This document shows positions 50,960-58,074 of a stretch of 64,000 nt of DNA, piece after piece. Source of the stretch: Coraliomargarita algicola (lineage in GTDB: Bacteria > Verrucomicrobiota > Verrucomicrobiia > Opitutales > Coraliomargaritaceae). Under the pieces are notes generated by a model that saw nothing but the letters and a program-made list of their open reading frames with translations, did no database searches and was not told the DNA's origin. The stretch's first letter is position 1. Every line of letters starts with the position of its first letter. Location of the stretch: NCBI RefSeq assembly GCF_033878955.1, contig NZ_CP138858.1, positions 4,243,001 through 4,307,000 on the forward strand, in the 5' to 3' direction. The position numbers and the translations under genes are program-made.

Positions 50960-52630
50960 ATGGGAGTCCAACGCACCATCATCCGCCCGCACGTCCGCGA
51001 CAACCAACTGTCGCCGATCCCGATCGACTTCGATCCCGAGACGCTCGGCTGGATTCTCGAAGAAGGAGGCCGGGGTAACCTCATGCTCCAGAACGAGCTG
51101 TTCAATACCATGGAGGATACATGGGACCGCCTCCGCTCCAACCTGAACAAGATTAAGAAGGCCGTAGCTAAGCTGCCGTTTAATCTGCAGCCATGGACAG
51201 AGAAGGGCAAAGAGCCCACTGCATCTGCGCTCGAAAAGGCCGCCTTTGTTGAGCACGTTCTCCACAATCAGAAAGCCGCCACCTGGGAAGGGCAGCACAA
51301 TTTTCAAGCCACCATCTACGAACTACTCGACGCCGTCGCCCGAGGCGTCTCCGTCCTCGAAATTGATTGGACCATTGAGGACGGCAAATATGTCCCCGCT
51401 GGCACCCGCCGCGTTCCGTGGACCTGCCTTGGCTTTGAGCCACCCTCCCATTTTCACAATTCAAAACTCACCCTTCACAATTCCGAAGCGTTAAGATTAT
51501 TTCCAGATCGAGATCGAAATAATCCCAAACGCTTCGAGTCCTATCCCCACAAATTTCTCGTCGGCGTCTATCGCGCCAAGTCCGGCCACATCGCTGAGAC
51601 CGCACAGCTTCGTGCGATGGCTCATCTATGGCTAGGCCGCATGCTTGGTTGGGAGTGGATGGCGCATAAAGCTGAACTCTTTGGACTCCCAATTCGTTGG
51701 GCGACCTATGATCCCAGCGCCCCGCAAACACAGATCGATCAAGTCTCTGATATGCTGCGCAATATGGGAACGGCCGCATGGGGGGCCTTCCCGCAAGGCA
51801 CCGAGTTACAAATCCTCAACGGCAGCACGCCAGGCGTGGCCGGTGCATCCGAACCGACCGAGCGGCTCATGTATCTTGCGGACCGTGCTTGTGACCTTCT
51901 TTTCCTCGGCCAGACACTGACCACGGAAGAAGGCAATAGTGGTTCCTATGCCCTCGGCAACGTCCACCGCGAAGTGGAGCTCGACCTTTACGAGAACTAC
52001 GCTGCCTATGTCATCGACGTGATCAACAATCAGCTCATCCCCAGCATCATCGAACTCAACTGGGGCAACTCCGAGGAATTGCCATTCTTAGAGGTCGAAC
52101 TAAACCGCCCCGAAAAAGACCGTCAACTCGTCGAGCGCGACAAACTTCTCTTTAAAGACATGGGTCTGCCAGTCAGTAAGCAATGGCTCTACGATAGACA
52201 CAAAGTCCCAGCCCCCGGCCCCGAGGAAGATTTATTTACGGGAGGGGCGATGTCCTCATCGTCCGCCGCGTCTGCCCCGGGATCGCAGGTCTCCGCACCT
52301 GCTGCGTCAGCTCGCAGCGGTGCGCTTCAGCAATCGTCAGCCAAAGACCTTCCCACTTTTGAACCTTCTCACATTCACACCTCCGACTGCATTCATGCAG
52401 CATCGGAGTCCACGGCCTCCCTAAACGCTCGTCGCCTATCCGCCTACGTCGCATTCATCGACTTGCTCGCTAAAACCGACCTCAGCACTCACGACATCAT
52501 TTGGTCAGGCGGCGACTGCGCCACCTGTGCCCCCTACAACGGCACCGCTTACGGCTCCGGTTGGACGACCCCGCCACCGATTCATCACAACTGCGATTGT
52601 AGTATCAGTGTGCAGCCGAAGTCGGAATAA
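50960..52630 (+). CDS. Phage portal protein (DUF935, Mu gp29-like) with MuF-like C-terminal tail
   Basis: A 556-residue protein. Residues about 1-440 follow the DUF935 portal family (RGNLMLQNELFNTMEDTWDRLRSNLNKIKKAV, LGRMLGWEWMAHKAELFGLPIRW, then DRQLVERDKLLFKDMGLPVSKQWLYD). Portals form the dodecameric vertex for DNA entry. Residues about 441-520 are a Ser/Ala-rich linker carrying a palindromic repeat. The last 40 residues (DCATCAPYNGTAYGSGW, then PPPIHHNCDCSI) match the Cys/His end of MuF/SPP1 gp7-like head proteins. A full MuF gene is not present, so the two functions may be fused. Confidence 0.85.
   Translation: MGVQRTIIRPHVRDNQLSPIPIDFDPETLGWILEEGGRGNLMLQNELFNTMEDTWDRLRSNLNKIKKAVAKLPFNLQPWTEKGKEPTASALEKAAFVEHVLHNQKAATWEGQHNFQATIYELLDAVARGVSVLEIDWTIEDGKYVPAGTRRVPWTCLGFEPPSHFHNSKLTLHNSEALRLFPDRDRNNPKRFESYPHKFLVGVYRAKSGHIAETAQLRAMAHLWLGRMLGWEWMAHKAELFGLPIRWATYDPSAPQTQIDQVSDMLRNMGTAAWGAFPQGTELQILNGSTPGVAGASEPTERLMYLADRACDLLFLGQTLTTEEGNSGSYALGNVHREVELDLYENYAAYVIDVINNQLIPSIIELNWGNSEELPFLEVELNRPEKDRQLVERDKLLFKDMGLPVSKQWLYDRHKVPAPGPEEDLFTGGAMSSSSAASAPGSQVSAPAASARSGALQQSSAKDLPTFEPSHIHTSDCIHAASESTASLNARRLSAYVAFIDLLAKTDLSTHDIIWSGGDCATCAPYNGTAYGSGWTTPPPIHHNCDCSISVQPKSE
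52275..52310. repeat. Dispersed palindrome, copy 1 (in portal linker)
   Basis: CCCCGGGATCGCAGGT...ACCTGC unit with GCAGGT (52285-52290) pairing with ACCTGC (52297-52302). In frame it encodes APGSQVSAPAAS. Related copies lie at 53770-53810 and twice in 55671-55767. Confidence 0.75.
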
Positions 52631-53113
52631 ATTAGCGCACCTATGTTTTATGCGTATTTGGTGTGACTTAAACTGTCCAAACAGATGTTCCCTTTCCCCC
52701 TGGAAGGGTTTCCACTTTTTGCCTGCTTTAGGCTTCTGCCCCCTTGTCGAGTTTTCTTCTCTGATAACTATCGCGTTAATTTCATTTTGAAAGAGGCTTT
52801 GTATTTTGTGAGCGTCTACGCCGCTTCTTTTTGAAAGTTTAAGGATACATTGTCTGGCTTTACTTATAGCCATCATCTTCTTTTTCTTGTGGCTCAGTCT
52901 TTGAGAGTAGCAGAGCGCATGGAAAGTGCCATTTGAACACAAGTTAATCGCTCTCTTAAATTCTTCACATTGTTTTGTGTTTAGTTTGAGGACTTTTTGT
53001 ATATTCTGAATATCGTCATTCATTTCTTTTGTTGTTGGGAATGATTGTTTTCGGTAAATAGGATGTAGATTATTTTTGAATATTATGAATTCAATGCTAA
53101 TATCTGTTATCAC
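52505..53113 (-). CDS. Possible hypothetical gene antisense to the portal end
   Basis: A 202-codon frame. About 125 bases overlap the portal 3' end on the opposite strand, and the rest fills an AT-rich gap. The N-terminal 155 residues look protein-like (Lys/Ile-rich, several Cys), while the C-terminal part is a Gly/Ala-rich antisense shadow. It may be a real inserted gene like the one at 50468, or chance. No family is recognised. Confidence 0.3.
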   Translation of the reverse strand: MITDISIEFIIFKNNLHPIYRKQSFPTTKEMNDDIQNIQKVLKLNTKQCEEFKRAINLCSNGTFHALCYSQRLSHKKKKMMAISKARQCILKLSKRSGVDAHKIQSLFQNEINAIVIREENSTRGQKPKAGKKWKPFQGEREHLFGQFKSHQIRIKHRCANLFRLRLHTDTTIAVVMNRWRGRPTGAVSGAVVGGTGGAVAA

Positions 53114-53254
53114 TCATCCGTCACCGTGTCCTGCATAACCAACGGCAACGCATAGATCATTCATCCGCCATTATTCATCGGCTAAGTGAAACACGATTGA
53201 ACCCAGTGAAACCACCCCCTCGCCGCACGCATCCCGAGACGCAAATCTCATCGC
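52631..53254. other. AT-rich gap between portal and protease genes
   Basis: About 620 bases. Apart from the uncertain minus-strand gene above, it holds degenerate ATCATCCGCCATT-like phrases (53111-53185) and the GTGAAAC-type motif at 53186. I see no terminator. Confidence 0.4.
53186..53212 (+). promoter_or_regulatory. GTGAAAC-type motif upstream of protease/scaffold (copy 3)
   Basis: GTGAAACACGATTGAA followed by CAGTGAAACC. The two-part layout matches copy 1 at 48505. It lies 43-70 bases before the ATG at 53255. Confidence 0.4.
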
Positions 53255-54280
53255 ATGCCCGAAGCCATCAAAGCCGCGCTTTCGACTGAATTAGTCATCA
53301 ATCATCAGTCATCCGCCATGACTGAAGTTCCTCAAGAACTTCAGTATATGCCCCCAGGCACTCACCGCATCAATGCCTCCCGTGAAGGCAAGCCCGTCGC
53401 GCTCGATGTCACAGTCGACGCCGTCACTGCAGAAACGCTCAACACCTTTCTGCAAAATCAGCTAACTAAGTCTACCGAAGGCATCGACGATCGCCCCTTC
53501 TTCGACTTTAACCACGAAGACCGCGAGGCCGCTGCATGGCCGACCGAGTTCTACTGGGCAGGCGACGATCCCAAGACCGGCGGTGTCCGCGCCAAGATCG
53601 AATGGAGTGGGGCAGGCCAGAGCGCCGTGAAGGAAAAGACCTTCCGCCGTTTTTCTCCGACCTTCATCCCCGACGACCAAGGCAAAGTCATCGGCTCCGA
53701 AACCAACATGGGCGGCCTAGTCAACCGCGCTGCCTTCAAATCCATCCAGTCGCTATTTGCCAAAGGCAACCCGGGATCGCAGGTCTCCGAACCTGCCTCA
53801 TCAGTGTCAGTCTCCATTATGAAAATCACCGCCAAACTCCACGCCCTCAAAATCATCGACTCCGTTGAAGCGTCCGAAGATGTCATGGCACAAGCCATCG
53901 AGGACAAATTCACCGAACTGGAAACCGAAAACCGGGAACTGAAAAACCGCATCGAAGATGCCATTAAAGCCCGCGCCACTTCGCAAGTCGAAGCCGCCCT
54001 CAAAGCTGGCCGCCTCGCCCCTGCCGATACAGACGCCAAAGCCTTCTGGCAAGAAGCCCTCATTCGCGACGAAGCCAAAGCCGTCAAAGCCCTCGAAGCG
54101 CTCCCCATCAATCCCGTCCTCGCCAAAGTCACCGAAGGCGACGACCCCAAGAATGGCCTGCTCGATAAGATGCACCTCCAACAAAAGAAGCTGGCAGAAG
54201 TCCGAGCCGCCAATCCTCAAGCCGACTTTCAAACCGTCTTCGCCAAAGCCCAATCCGAATCGCCGGACTTGTTCCGCTAA
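53255..54280 (+). CDS. Mu gpI-like phage protease/scaffold protein
   Basis: A 341-residue protein. The N-terminal half (FFDFNHEDREAAAWPTEFYWAG, GVRAKIEWSGAGQSAVKEKTFRRFSPTF, ETNMGGLVNRAAFK) resembles the Mu I-type head-maturation protease, with a HED-like conserved core. The C-terminal half (about 200-341) is helical and charged, the usual scaffold part. It would trim and shape the capsid. An internal palindromic repeat at 53770 encodes NPGSQVSEPASS in the linker. Confidence 0.8.
   Translation: MPEAIKAALSTELVINHQSSAMTEVPQELQYMPPGTHRINASREGKPVALDVTVDAVTAETLNTFLQNQLTKSTEGIDDRPFFDFNHEDREAAAWPTEFYWAGDDPKTGGVRAKIEWSGAGQSAVKEKTFRRFSPTFIPDDQGKVIGSETNMGGLVNRAAFKSIQSLFAKGNPGSQVSEPASSVSVSIMKITAKLHALKIIDSVEASEDVMAQAIEDKFTELETENRELKNRIEDAIKARATSQVEAALKAGRLAPADTDAKAFWQEALIRDEAKAVKALEALPINPVLAKVTEGDDPKNGLLDKMHLQQKKLAEVRAANPQADFQTVFAKAQSESPDLFR
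53770..53810. repeat. Dispersed palindrome, copy 2 (in protease linker)
   Basis: CCCGGGATCGCAGGT...ACCTGC unit with GCAGGT at 53779-53784 and ACCTGC at 53791-53796. In frame it adds a Ser/Pro-rich linker peptide. It matches copy 1 at 52275. Confidence 0.75.
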
Positions 54281-54322
54281 GCCATCCGCAATCAATCATC
54301 ATTCATTAGCCATTTATTAATC

Positions 54323-54730
54323 ATGTCCCAGCCCACCCGAACCAACGCAATCCTCCCATTTGTTCCCGCACGCGATCTCCGTGGATTGGAAGGCCAATTT
54401 GCTTTCATTGATGCCGATGGAAAGATCGATCACTATCATTACTATTACGGAGGCCCCGCTGCGGGTGTTCCTTTCGGGGTGATTCTTTGTGGCACCGATG
54501 TAAATGAAAAATCATCCATCGCGGTTTGCGCGGGCGGCTTTGCTGGAACGCTAAAACTATCATTAGGCGCAGCTGTGGCTGTTGGTGATACACTTGAAGT
54601 GATGAATACGGGAAGGGTGCAACCCGATTCAGGTTCAGGGACTCGCACGCTCGTTAGCATCGCCTTGGAAAGTGGCGTCGCCGGTGATCTGATCGAAGCC
54701 GTCATCTTCAACCCAGTCGAACTAACTTAA
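54323..54730 (+). CDS. Small head-decoration-like protein (DUF2190-type)
   Basis: A 135-residue, Gly/Ala/Val-rich, probably beta-sandwich protein (GLEGQFAFIDADGKIDHY, LSLGAAVAVGDTLEVMNTGRVQ, GDLIEAVIF). The pattern fits DUF2190 or capsid decoration proteins encoded just before capsid genes. It lies between the protease and the capsid gene, 18 bases before capsid. Confidence 0.65.
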   Translation: MSQPTRTNAILPFVPARDLRGLEGQFAFIDADGKIDHYHYYYGGPAAGVPFGVILCGTDVNEKSSIAVCAGGFAGTLKLSLGAAVAVGDTLEVMNTGRVQPDSGSGTRTLVSIALESGVAGDLIEAVIFNPVELT

Positions 54731-54748
54731 CCCAACGAACAACCTACT

Positions 54749-55669
54749 ATGTCCTCCAGTAAATTCCACGTCACCCTGACCAACTTCGCCCGCGGTCTTT
54801 CCCAAGACCTACGCTCGTCCTTGGCCGATTTTATTGCGCCTGAAGTCATTGTTCCAGCCGCAACCGGTCAATACAAAGACTTCTCTGATAAGAACGCCTT
54901 CCAGATCCTCGACACATCCCGAGCTGTTGGTGGACCTGCCCGTCGTCTCGAATTCGCTGCCACCGATCCCACCTACAATTGCTTGCCTCAGGCCCTCGAA
55001 ATCCCCATCGACGACCACGAGCGTGACGAAGCAGGGCAGGGCGATCCGCTCCACTTGGAGCAGGCCAAGACGCGCACTCTTGTTTCCTCGGCAGTCGCCT
55101 CGCACGAACGCAAGGTGTTCAATGCCGTCGCTGGTTCCATCGCCGCAGTCGGCGGCATCGGTGCATGGAGTGGCGCAGGCAACACGGACGATCCCATTGC
55201 CGAGATCGACGCGCAAATCGAAGCCCTAGCCACTGATACCGGCCAAATGCCCAACCGCATCGTCATCGGTCTGCCCGCATGGGCCGCAATCCGTCACAAC
55301 CCACAAGTGATTGCCCGCTTCCCAGGTGCCGCCTCCGTTGGCGTCACCCGTAACCAGTTCGCATCGCTCCTACTCAACCCCGACCTCGATATTCGCGTCG
55401 GCGTGCTCTCTTACGACGAGAACAAGTGGGGCAATGACAAGAGCGCCAAGAACATCGTCGGCAGTGAGCTGTATCTCTTCCACGGCAACAACGCGCCCAC
55501 GCTCTACGATCCCTGCTTCATGAAGACCTTCCGCACCCGACGCGGCGGAGTCGATGTAGTTCGCACCTACCGTGAAGAGTCCAGCCGCTCTGACGTCCTA
55601 GCCGTCGACTGGACCGAAGACATCAAGCTCACCTCCGCAATCTCAGCGAAAAGAATCACCGTCAGCTAA
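54749..55669 (+). CDS. Major capsid protein (Mu/HK97-like)
   Basis: A 306-residue protein. LSQDLRSSLADFIAPEVIVPAAT, the YKDFSDKNAF segment, PIDDHERDEAG and a C-terminal KTFRTRRGGVDVVRTYREESSRSDVLAVDWTEDIK are typical of capsid proteins of this size next to Mu-type protease and decoration genes. It should form the HK97-fold shell. It is the last clear head gene. No tail or connector gene follows before the element end. Confidence 0.75.
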   Translation: MSSSKFHVTLTNFARGLSQDLRSSLADFIAPEVIVPAATGQYKDFSDKNAFQILDTSRAVGGPARRLEFAATDPTYNCLPQALEIPIDDHERDEAGQGDPLHLEQAKTRTLVSSAVASHERKVFNAVAGSIAAVGGIGAWSGAGNTDDPIAEIDAQIEALATDTGQMPNRIVIGLPAWAAIRHNPQVIARFPGAASVGVTRNQFASLLLNPDLDIRVGVLSYDENKWGNDKSAKNIVGSELYLFHGNNAPTLYDPCFMKTFRTRRGGVDVVRTYREESSRSDVLAVDWTEDIKLTSAISAKRITVS

Positions 55670-55670
55670 G

Positions 55671-55775
55671 TCCGGGAACGCAGGTCTCCCGACCTGCCTC
55701 ATGGGGAGGGCGGATGCGTATCAGCGTCAGCCAAAGCCCCGGGATCGCAACTCTCCCGAGTTGCCCCATCCGCCG
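55671..55775. repeat. Dispersed palindrome, copies 3 and 4, after the capsid gene
   Basis: GCAGGTC (55680-55686) pairs with GACCTGC (55691-55697). GCAACTC (55747-55753) pairs with GAGTTGC (55758-55764). An outer GGCGGATG (55709-55716) pairs with CATCCGCC further right. The two inner stems differ at paired positions in a compensating way (GG..CC versus AA..TT), so pairing is conserved. Related units lie in the portal and protease genes. Confidence 0.75.
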
Positions 55776-55810
55776 CCTTCAAAAAACGTTAACCCAAACA
55801 ATTCCAGTCT

Positions 55811-56329
55811 ATGAAATCAGCTATCCGTCATCCGCTATTTGTCATCAGCATATTGGCCATGGCCAGCTGCTTCACTGGCTGCGAAACGGTCAAAAGTGCG
55901 CTCTACGAGCCCGTGCCCTACGACGAAGTCGCGGCCGAGCAAAACATCACCCTCGAAGAAGCCGCTGCCCTCGGCATCGTCCGTCCCAAAAGTTCGATGG
56001 CACCACTGATCGAAGCCGCCACGTCGCTCATTCCAGTCCCTGGAGCCGCGCCACTCACGAGTTTAGTTCTAAACGGAGCACTCGCCATAGGTGCAGTCTG
56101 GTTGGGCAAGAAGAAGCACACAGCCGACAAGGTAGCGACTAGCTTGATTCAAGGCATCGACACCTTTCGCGATGTGCTCGACCAGACACCACAAGGTGAG
56201 AAGATCGACGCCAGCCTGACGGCCACACTCAAAGAGCACCAAAACGCCCTACAAGTGCAGCGCGAAATTGCAAAGCTACTCGAACGCTACCAGACGCCCA
56301 CCAAGCAGCCCATCGACCTCGACACTTAA
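55811..56329 (+). CDS. Putative lipoprotein
   Basis: A 172-residue protein. The signal peptide has a lipobox-like MASCFTGC near residue 17-24, then a Pro/Glu-rich exported region, a hydrophobic segment at about 75-97 (ALAIGAVWL) and a helical charged tail. It may be a spanin-like or superinfection lipoprotein. The sequence does not decide. It is transcribed in line with the head module. Confidence 0.6.
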   Translation: MKSAIRHPLFVISILAMASCFTGCETVKSALYEPVPYDEVAAEQNITLEEAAALGIVRPKSSMAPLIEAATSLIPVPGAAPLTSLVLNGALAIGAVWLGKKKHTADKVATSLIQGIDTFRDVLDQTPQGEKIDASLTATLKEHQNALQVQREIAKLLERYQTPTKQPIDLDT

Positions 56330-56519
56330 TGGAGGGCGATGCTCTGTCATTGCCACCGAGCAGACGCATTGTGCGGAGAAGGGGATGTGGTTGGCAGGGG
56401 GGAGGAGCCCTTGGACAACGACAACCTTAAACAATTCCAACGCCTTCTACGGGGCTACGGCCTTCGGCCTATATCGCTGCCGCGATGGGCTTGACTAGAT
56501 ACCCTCCAATCTTCCCACT

Positions 56520-56690
56520 TTGAAACGCATCTACGAACAGATCATCGACCTAAGGCCCGCTTGGATCGGCACCGCCGGAACCGGCGCCACCGCCATCTTA
56601 GACGGTGTCAACGCGGCAGTCGGGATCTTGGTCGGGCTGGCAACGCTGACCTACCTTATCATACGAATTCGCAAGGAGCTGAAGAAGTAG
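56520..56690 (+). CDS. Small membrane protein (holin-like)
   Basis: A 56-residue reading frame starting at TTG 56520 and ending TAG 56688-56690. One hydrophobic segment (about 15-48, AWIGTAGTGATAIL, AAVGILVGLATLTYLII) is followed by a basic tail (RIRKELKK). Size and layout fit small phage holins. The TTG start has no strong Shine-Dalgarno. No endolysin gene is adjacent. Confidence 0.5.
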   Translation: MKRIYEQIIDLRPAWIGTAGTGATAILDGVNAAVGILVGLATLTYLIIRIRKELKK

Positions 56691-56733
56691 TCTTCGATGT
56701 GTGAGACATGTTCTCTTGCTCAATGTGTGTCAT

Positions 56734-57252
56734 CTATACTGCAAAGCGACTAATTGGGTATTCTTCCATGAATTTCTTGATGAATGCCAGTGAAGCCTTC
56801 AACTTATTCGGGCAGTAGACGTCACCGTGAAACATCGGATTCCGCACATCGCAAACATGTGCCTTTATGCTCTCGTATTTCTCACGTGAAAGCACGTTCG
56901 CACTTCTAAGCTTTTTGATTAAATTGAGCAGGCCACGTTTCGGCGGCTCTGCTTTAAAGCGTAACGAGCATATTTCTGTGATGTGGCGCTCAAAAGCAGT
57001 GAAGGCCAGCATGCCAGCTACATCATTTTCTGTTGGCAAGAATTCGAATGCTCGGCTGAGTCGCTGTGCATTATCGTGATTCTTATCTTCGATTAAAAAT
57101 CGCTCGATTGTCTTTGAGCTGAAGGCATCGGGGGCGATTTCTTGAGCCTTAAGGACTGAATATTGTCTCTTTAAATAAGTATAGCTGATGGCTGCTATTC
57201 CAAGGGCGATGCCAGTGGTAGCTAGGAAGTGAATAGCTTTTATCTTGCTCAT
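56734..57252 (-). CDS. Membrane-anchored hypothetical protein with HEPN-type motif
   Basis: A 172-residue protein. One N-terminal transmembrane segment (about 8-26) is followed by a helical cytosolic domain. VCDVRNPMFHGD contains an R-x4-H motif of the kind found in HEPN/DUF4145-type RNase folds. It is encoded against the head genes near the right end of the element and is AT-richer than they are, as expected for cargo. A defence role is inference. Confidence 0.55.
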   Translation of the reverse strand: MSKIKAIHFLATTGIALGIAAISYTYLKRQYSVLKAQEIAPDAFSSKTIERFLIEDKNHDNAQRLSRAFEFLPTENDVAGMLAFTAFERHITEICSLRFKAEPPKRGLLNLIKKLRSANVLSREKYESIKAHVCDVRNPMFHGDVYCPNKLKASLAFIKKFMEEYPISRFAV

Positions 57253-57341
57253 TTGTTGCTAACTTAAAATTATTCTCTCGTTGTTATCAAGAGTTACATC
57301 CTTGTGGCGGGAATTTCCCCGTCCGTAACAAAAGGATAACA

Positions 57342-57461
57342 ATGAACAATGAAGTATACATGATTGGAGCAAACTACGACAAAGGTAATGCTGGCTGGCC
57401 TAGCACCACTGGCAACCCTTCTGGCGGAGGGCGCGACAATAACCCTCCAAAGGGTAAGTAG
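57342..57461 (+). CDS. 39-residue Gly/Asn/Pro-rich small protein
   Basis: ATG 57342 with AAAGGA six bases upstream, stop TAG 57459-57461. The peptide (NAGWPSTTGNPSGGGRDNNP region) is polar and flexible. A strong terminator follows eight bases later, making a one-gene transcription unit. The clear ribosome site and terminator support expression. I do not know the function. Confidence 0.65.
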   Translation: MNNEVYMIGANYDKGNAGWPSTTGNPSGGGRDNNPPKGK

Positions 57462-57468
57462 CCTTCGA

Positions 57469-57499
57469 CGGCCATCAGAGAAATCTGGTGGCCGTTTTT
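57469..57499 (+). terminator. Rho-independent terminator
   Basis: CGGCCA-t-CAGA, GAAA tetraloop, TCTG-g-TGGCCG forms an 11-bp stem including one T-G wobble, followed by TTTTT. It is a very strong candidate, ending the 39-residue gene unit. Confidence 0.9.
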
Positions 57500-57596
57500 C
57501 TTTTATCCCCAGCGATGCCACCGTCTTGCATGTCGATTGGTCTGGAGGCGTCGGTTCATTTCGTCGCGTTCCTTAATCAGGAGCTGAGCAGGTCGG

Positions 57597-58070
57597 CTAC
57601 TTGTTACGCTGCAGGATGTGATCCAAATATTGATCCAGATCCTTACGCCTGAGAATGATTTGATTCTCTGCCTTGGCGAATTGGATTGTGTGATCGGCAA
57701 TTCTGTCGCGTAAAAACTGTTCTGAAACTGTCAGATAGATCGCCGCTTCTTTTACCGTCATGAGTGTTGGAGGGGTTCCTCGTATCTCAACCGGATTGGG
57801 CTCCTCTTTCTTCGCCGACTTCTTTTTCGCAGCCTGCGGATTCAGTCGTTCCACGCGCGCGAGCTTCACATCAACGGGAGGCAAGCCCAGGCGGACCCGC
57901 GTTTTGTTTAGCAAGTAGTAACCACTCAATCCTCTGGCCTGAACAATGAGACCCTTATTAATCCATTCATGGAAGGTGCTCTTAGCTGGCGGAGGATGAA
58001 ACAGCTTTTCAATATTCTCACGTCTCACGCACAAGTCATCTAGTATCTCTTTTTCTAATTTAGACTTCAT
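57597..58070 (-). CDS. Excisionase-like HTH protein
   Basis: A 157-residue protein. The N-terminal half (FHPPPAKSTFHEWINKGLIVQARGLSGYYLLNKTRVRLGLP) is a winged-helix-like segment. A Lys-rich linker (KKKSAKKEE) leads to a C-terminal HTH_17/excisionase domain (MTVKEAAIYLTVSEQFLRDRI, ILRRKDLDQYLDHIL). It is next to the integrase, 4 bases downstream, so it is a candidate excision factor or integrase regulator. Confidence 0.8.
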   Translation of the reverse strand: MKSKLEKEILDDLCVRRENIEKLFHPPPAKSTFHEWINKGLIVQARGLSGYYLLNKTRVRLGLPPVDVKLARVERLNPQAAKKKSAKKEEPNPVEIRGTPPTLMTVKEAAIYLTVSEQFLRDRIADHTIQFAKAENQIILRRKDLDQYLDHILQRNK

Positions 58071-58074
58071 TTTC

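Noticed and set aside
56268..56498. 76-codon plus-strand frame after the lipoprotein gene
   Set aside because: It overlaps the lipoprotein end out of frame and has no recognisable feature.
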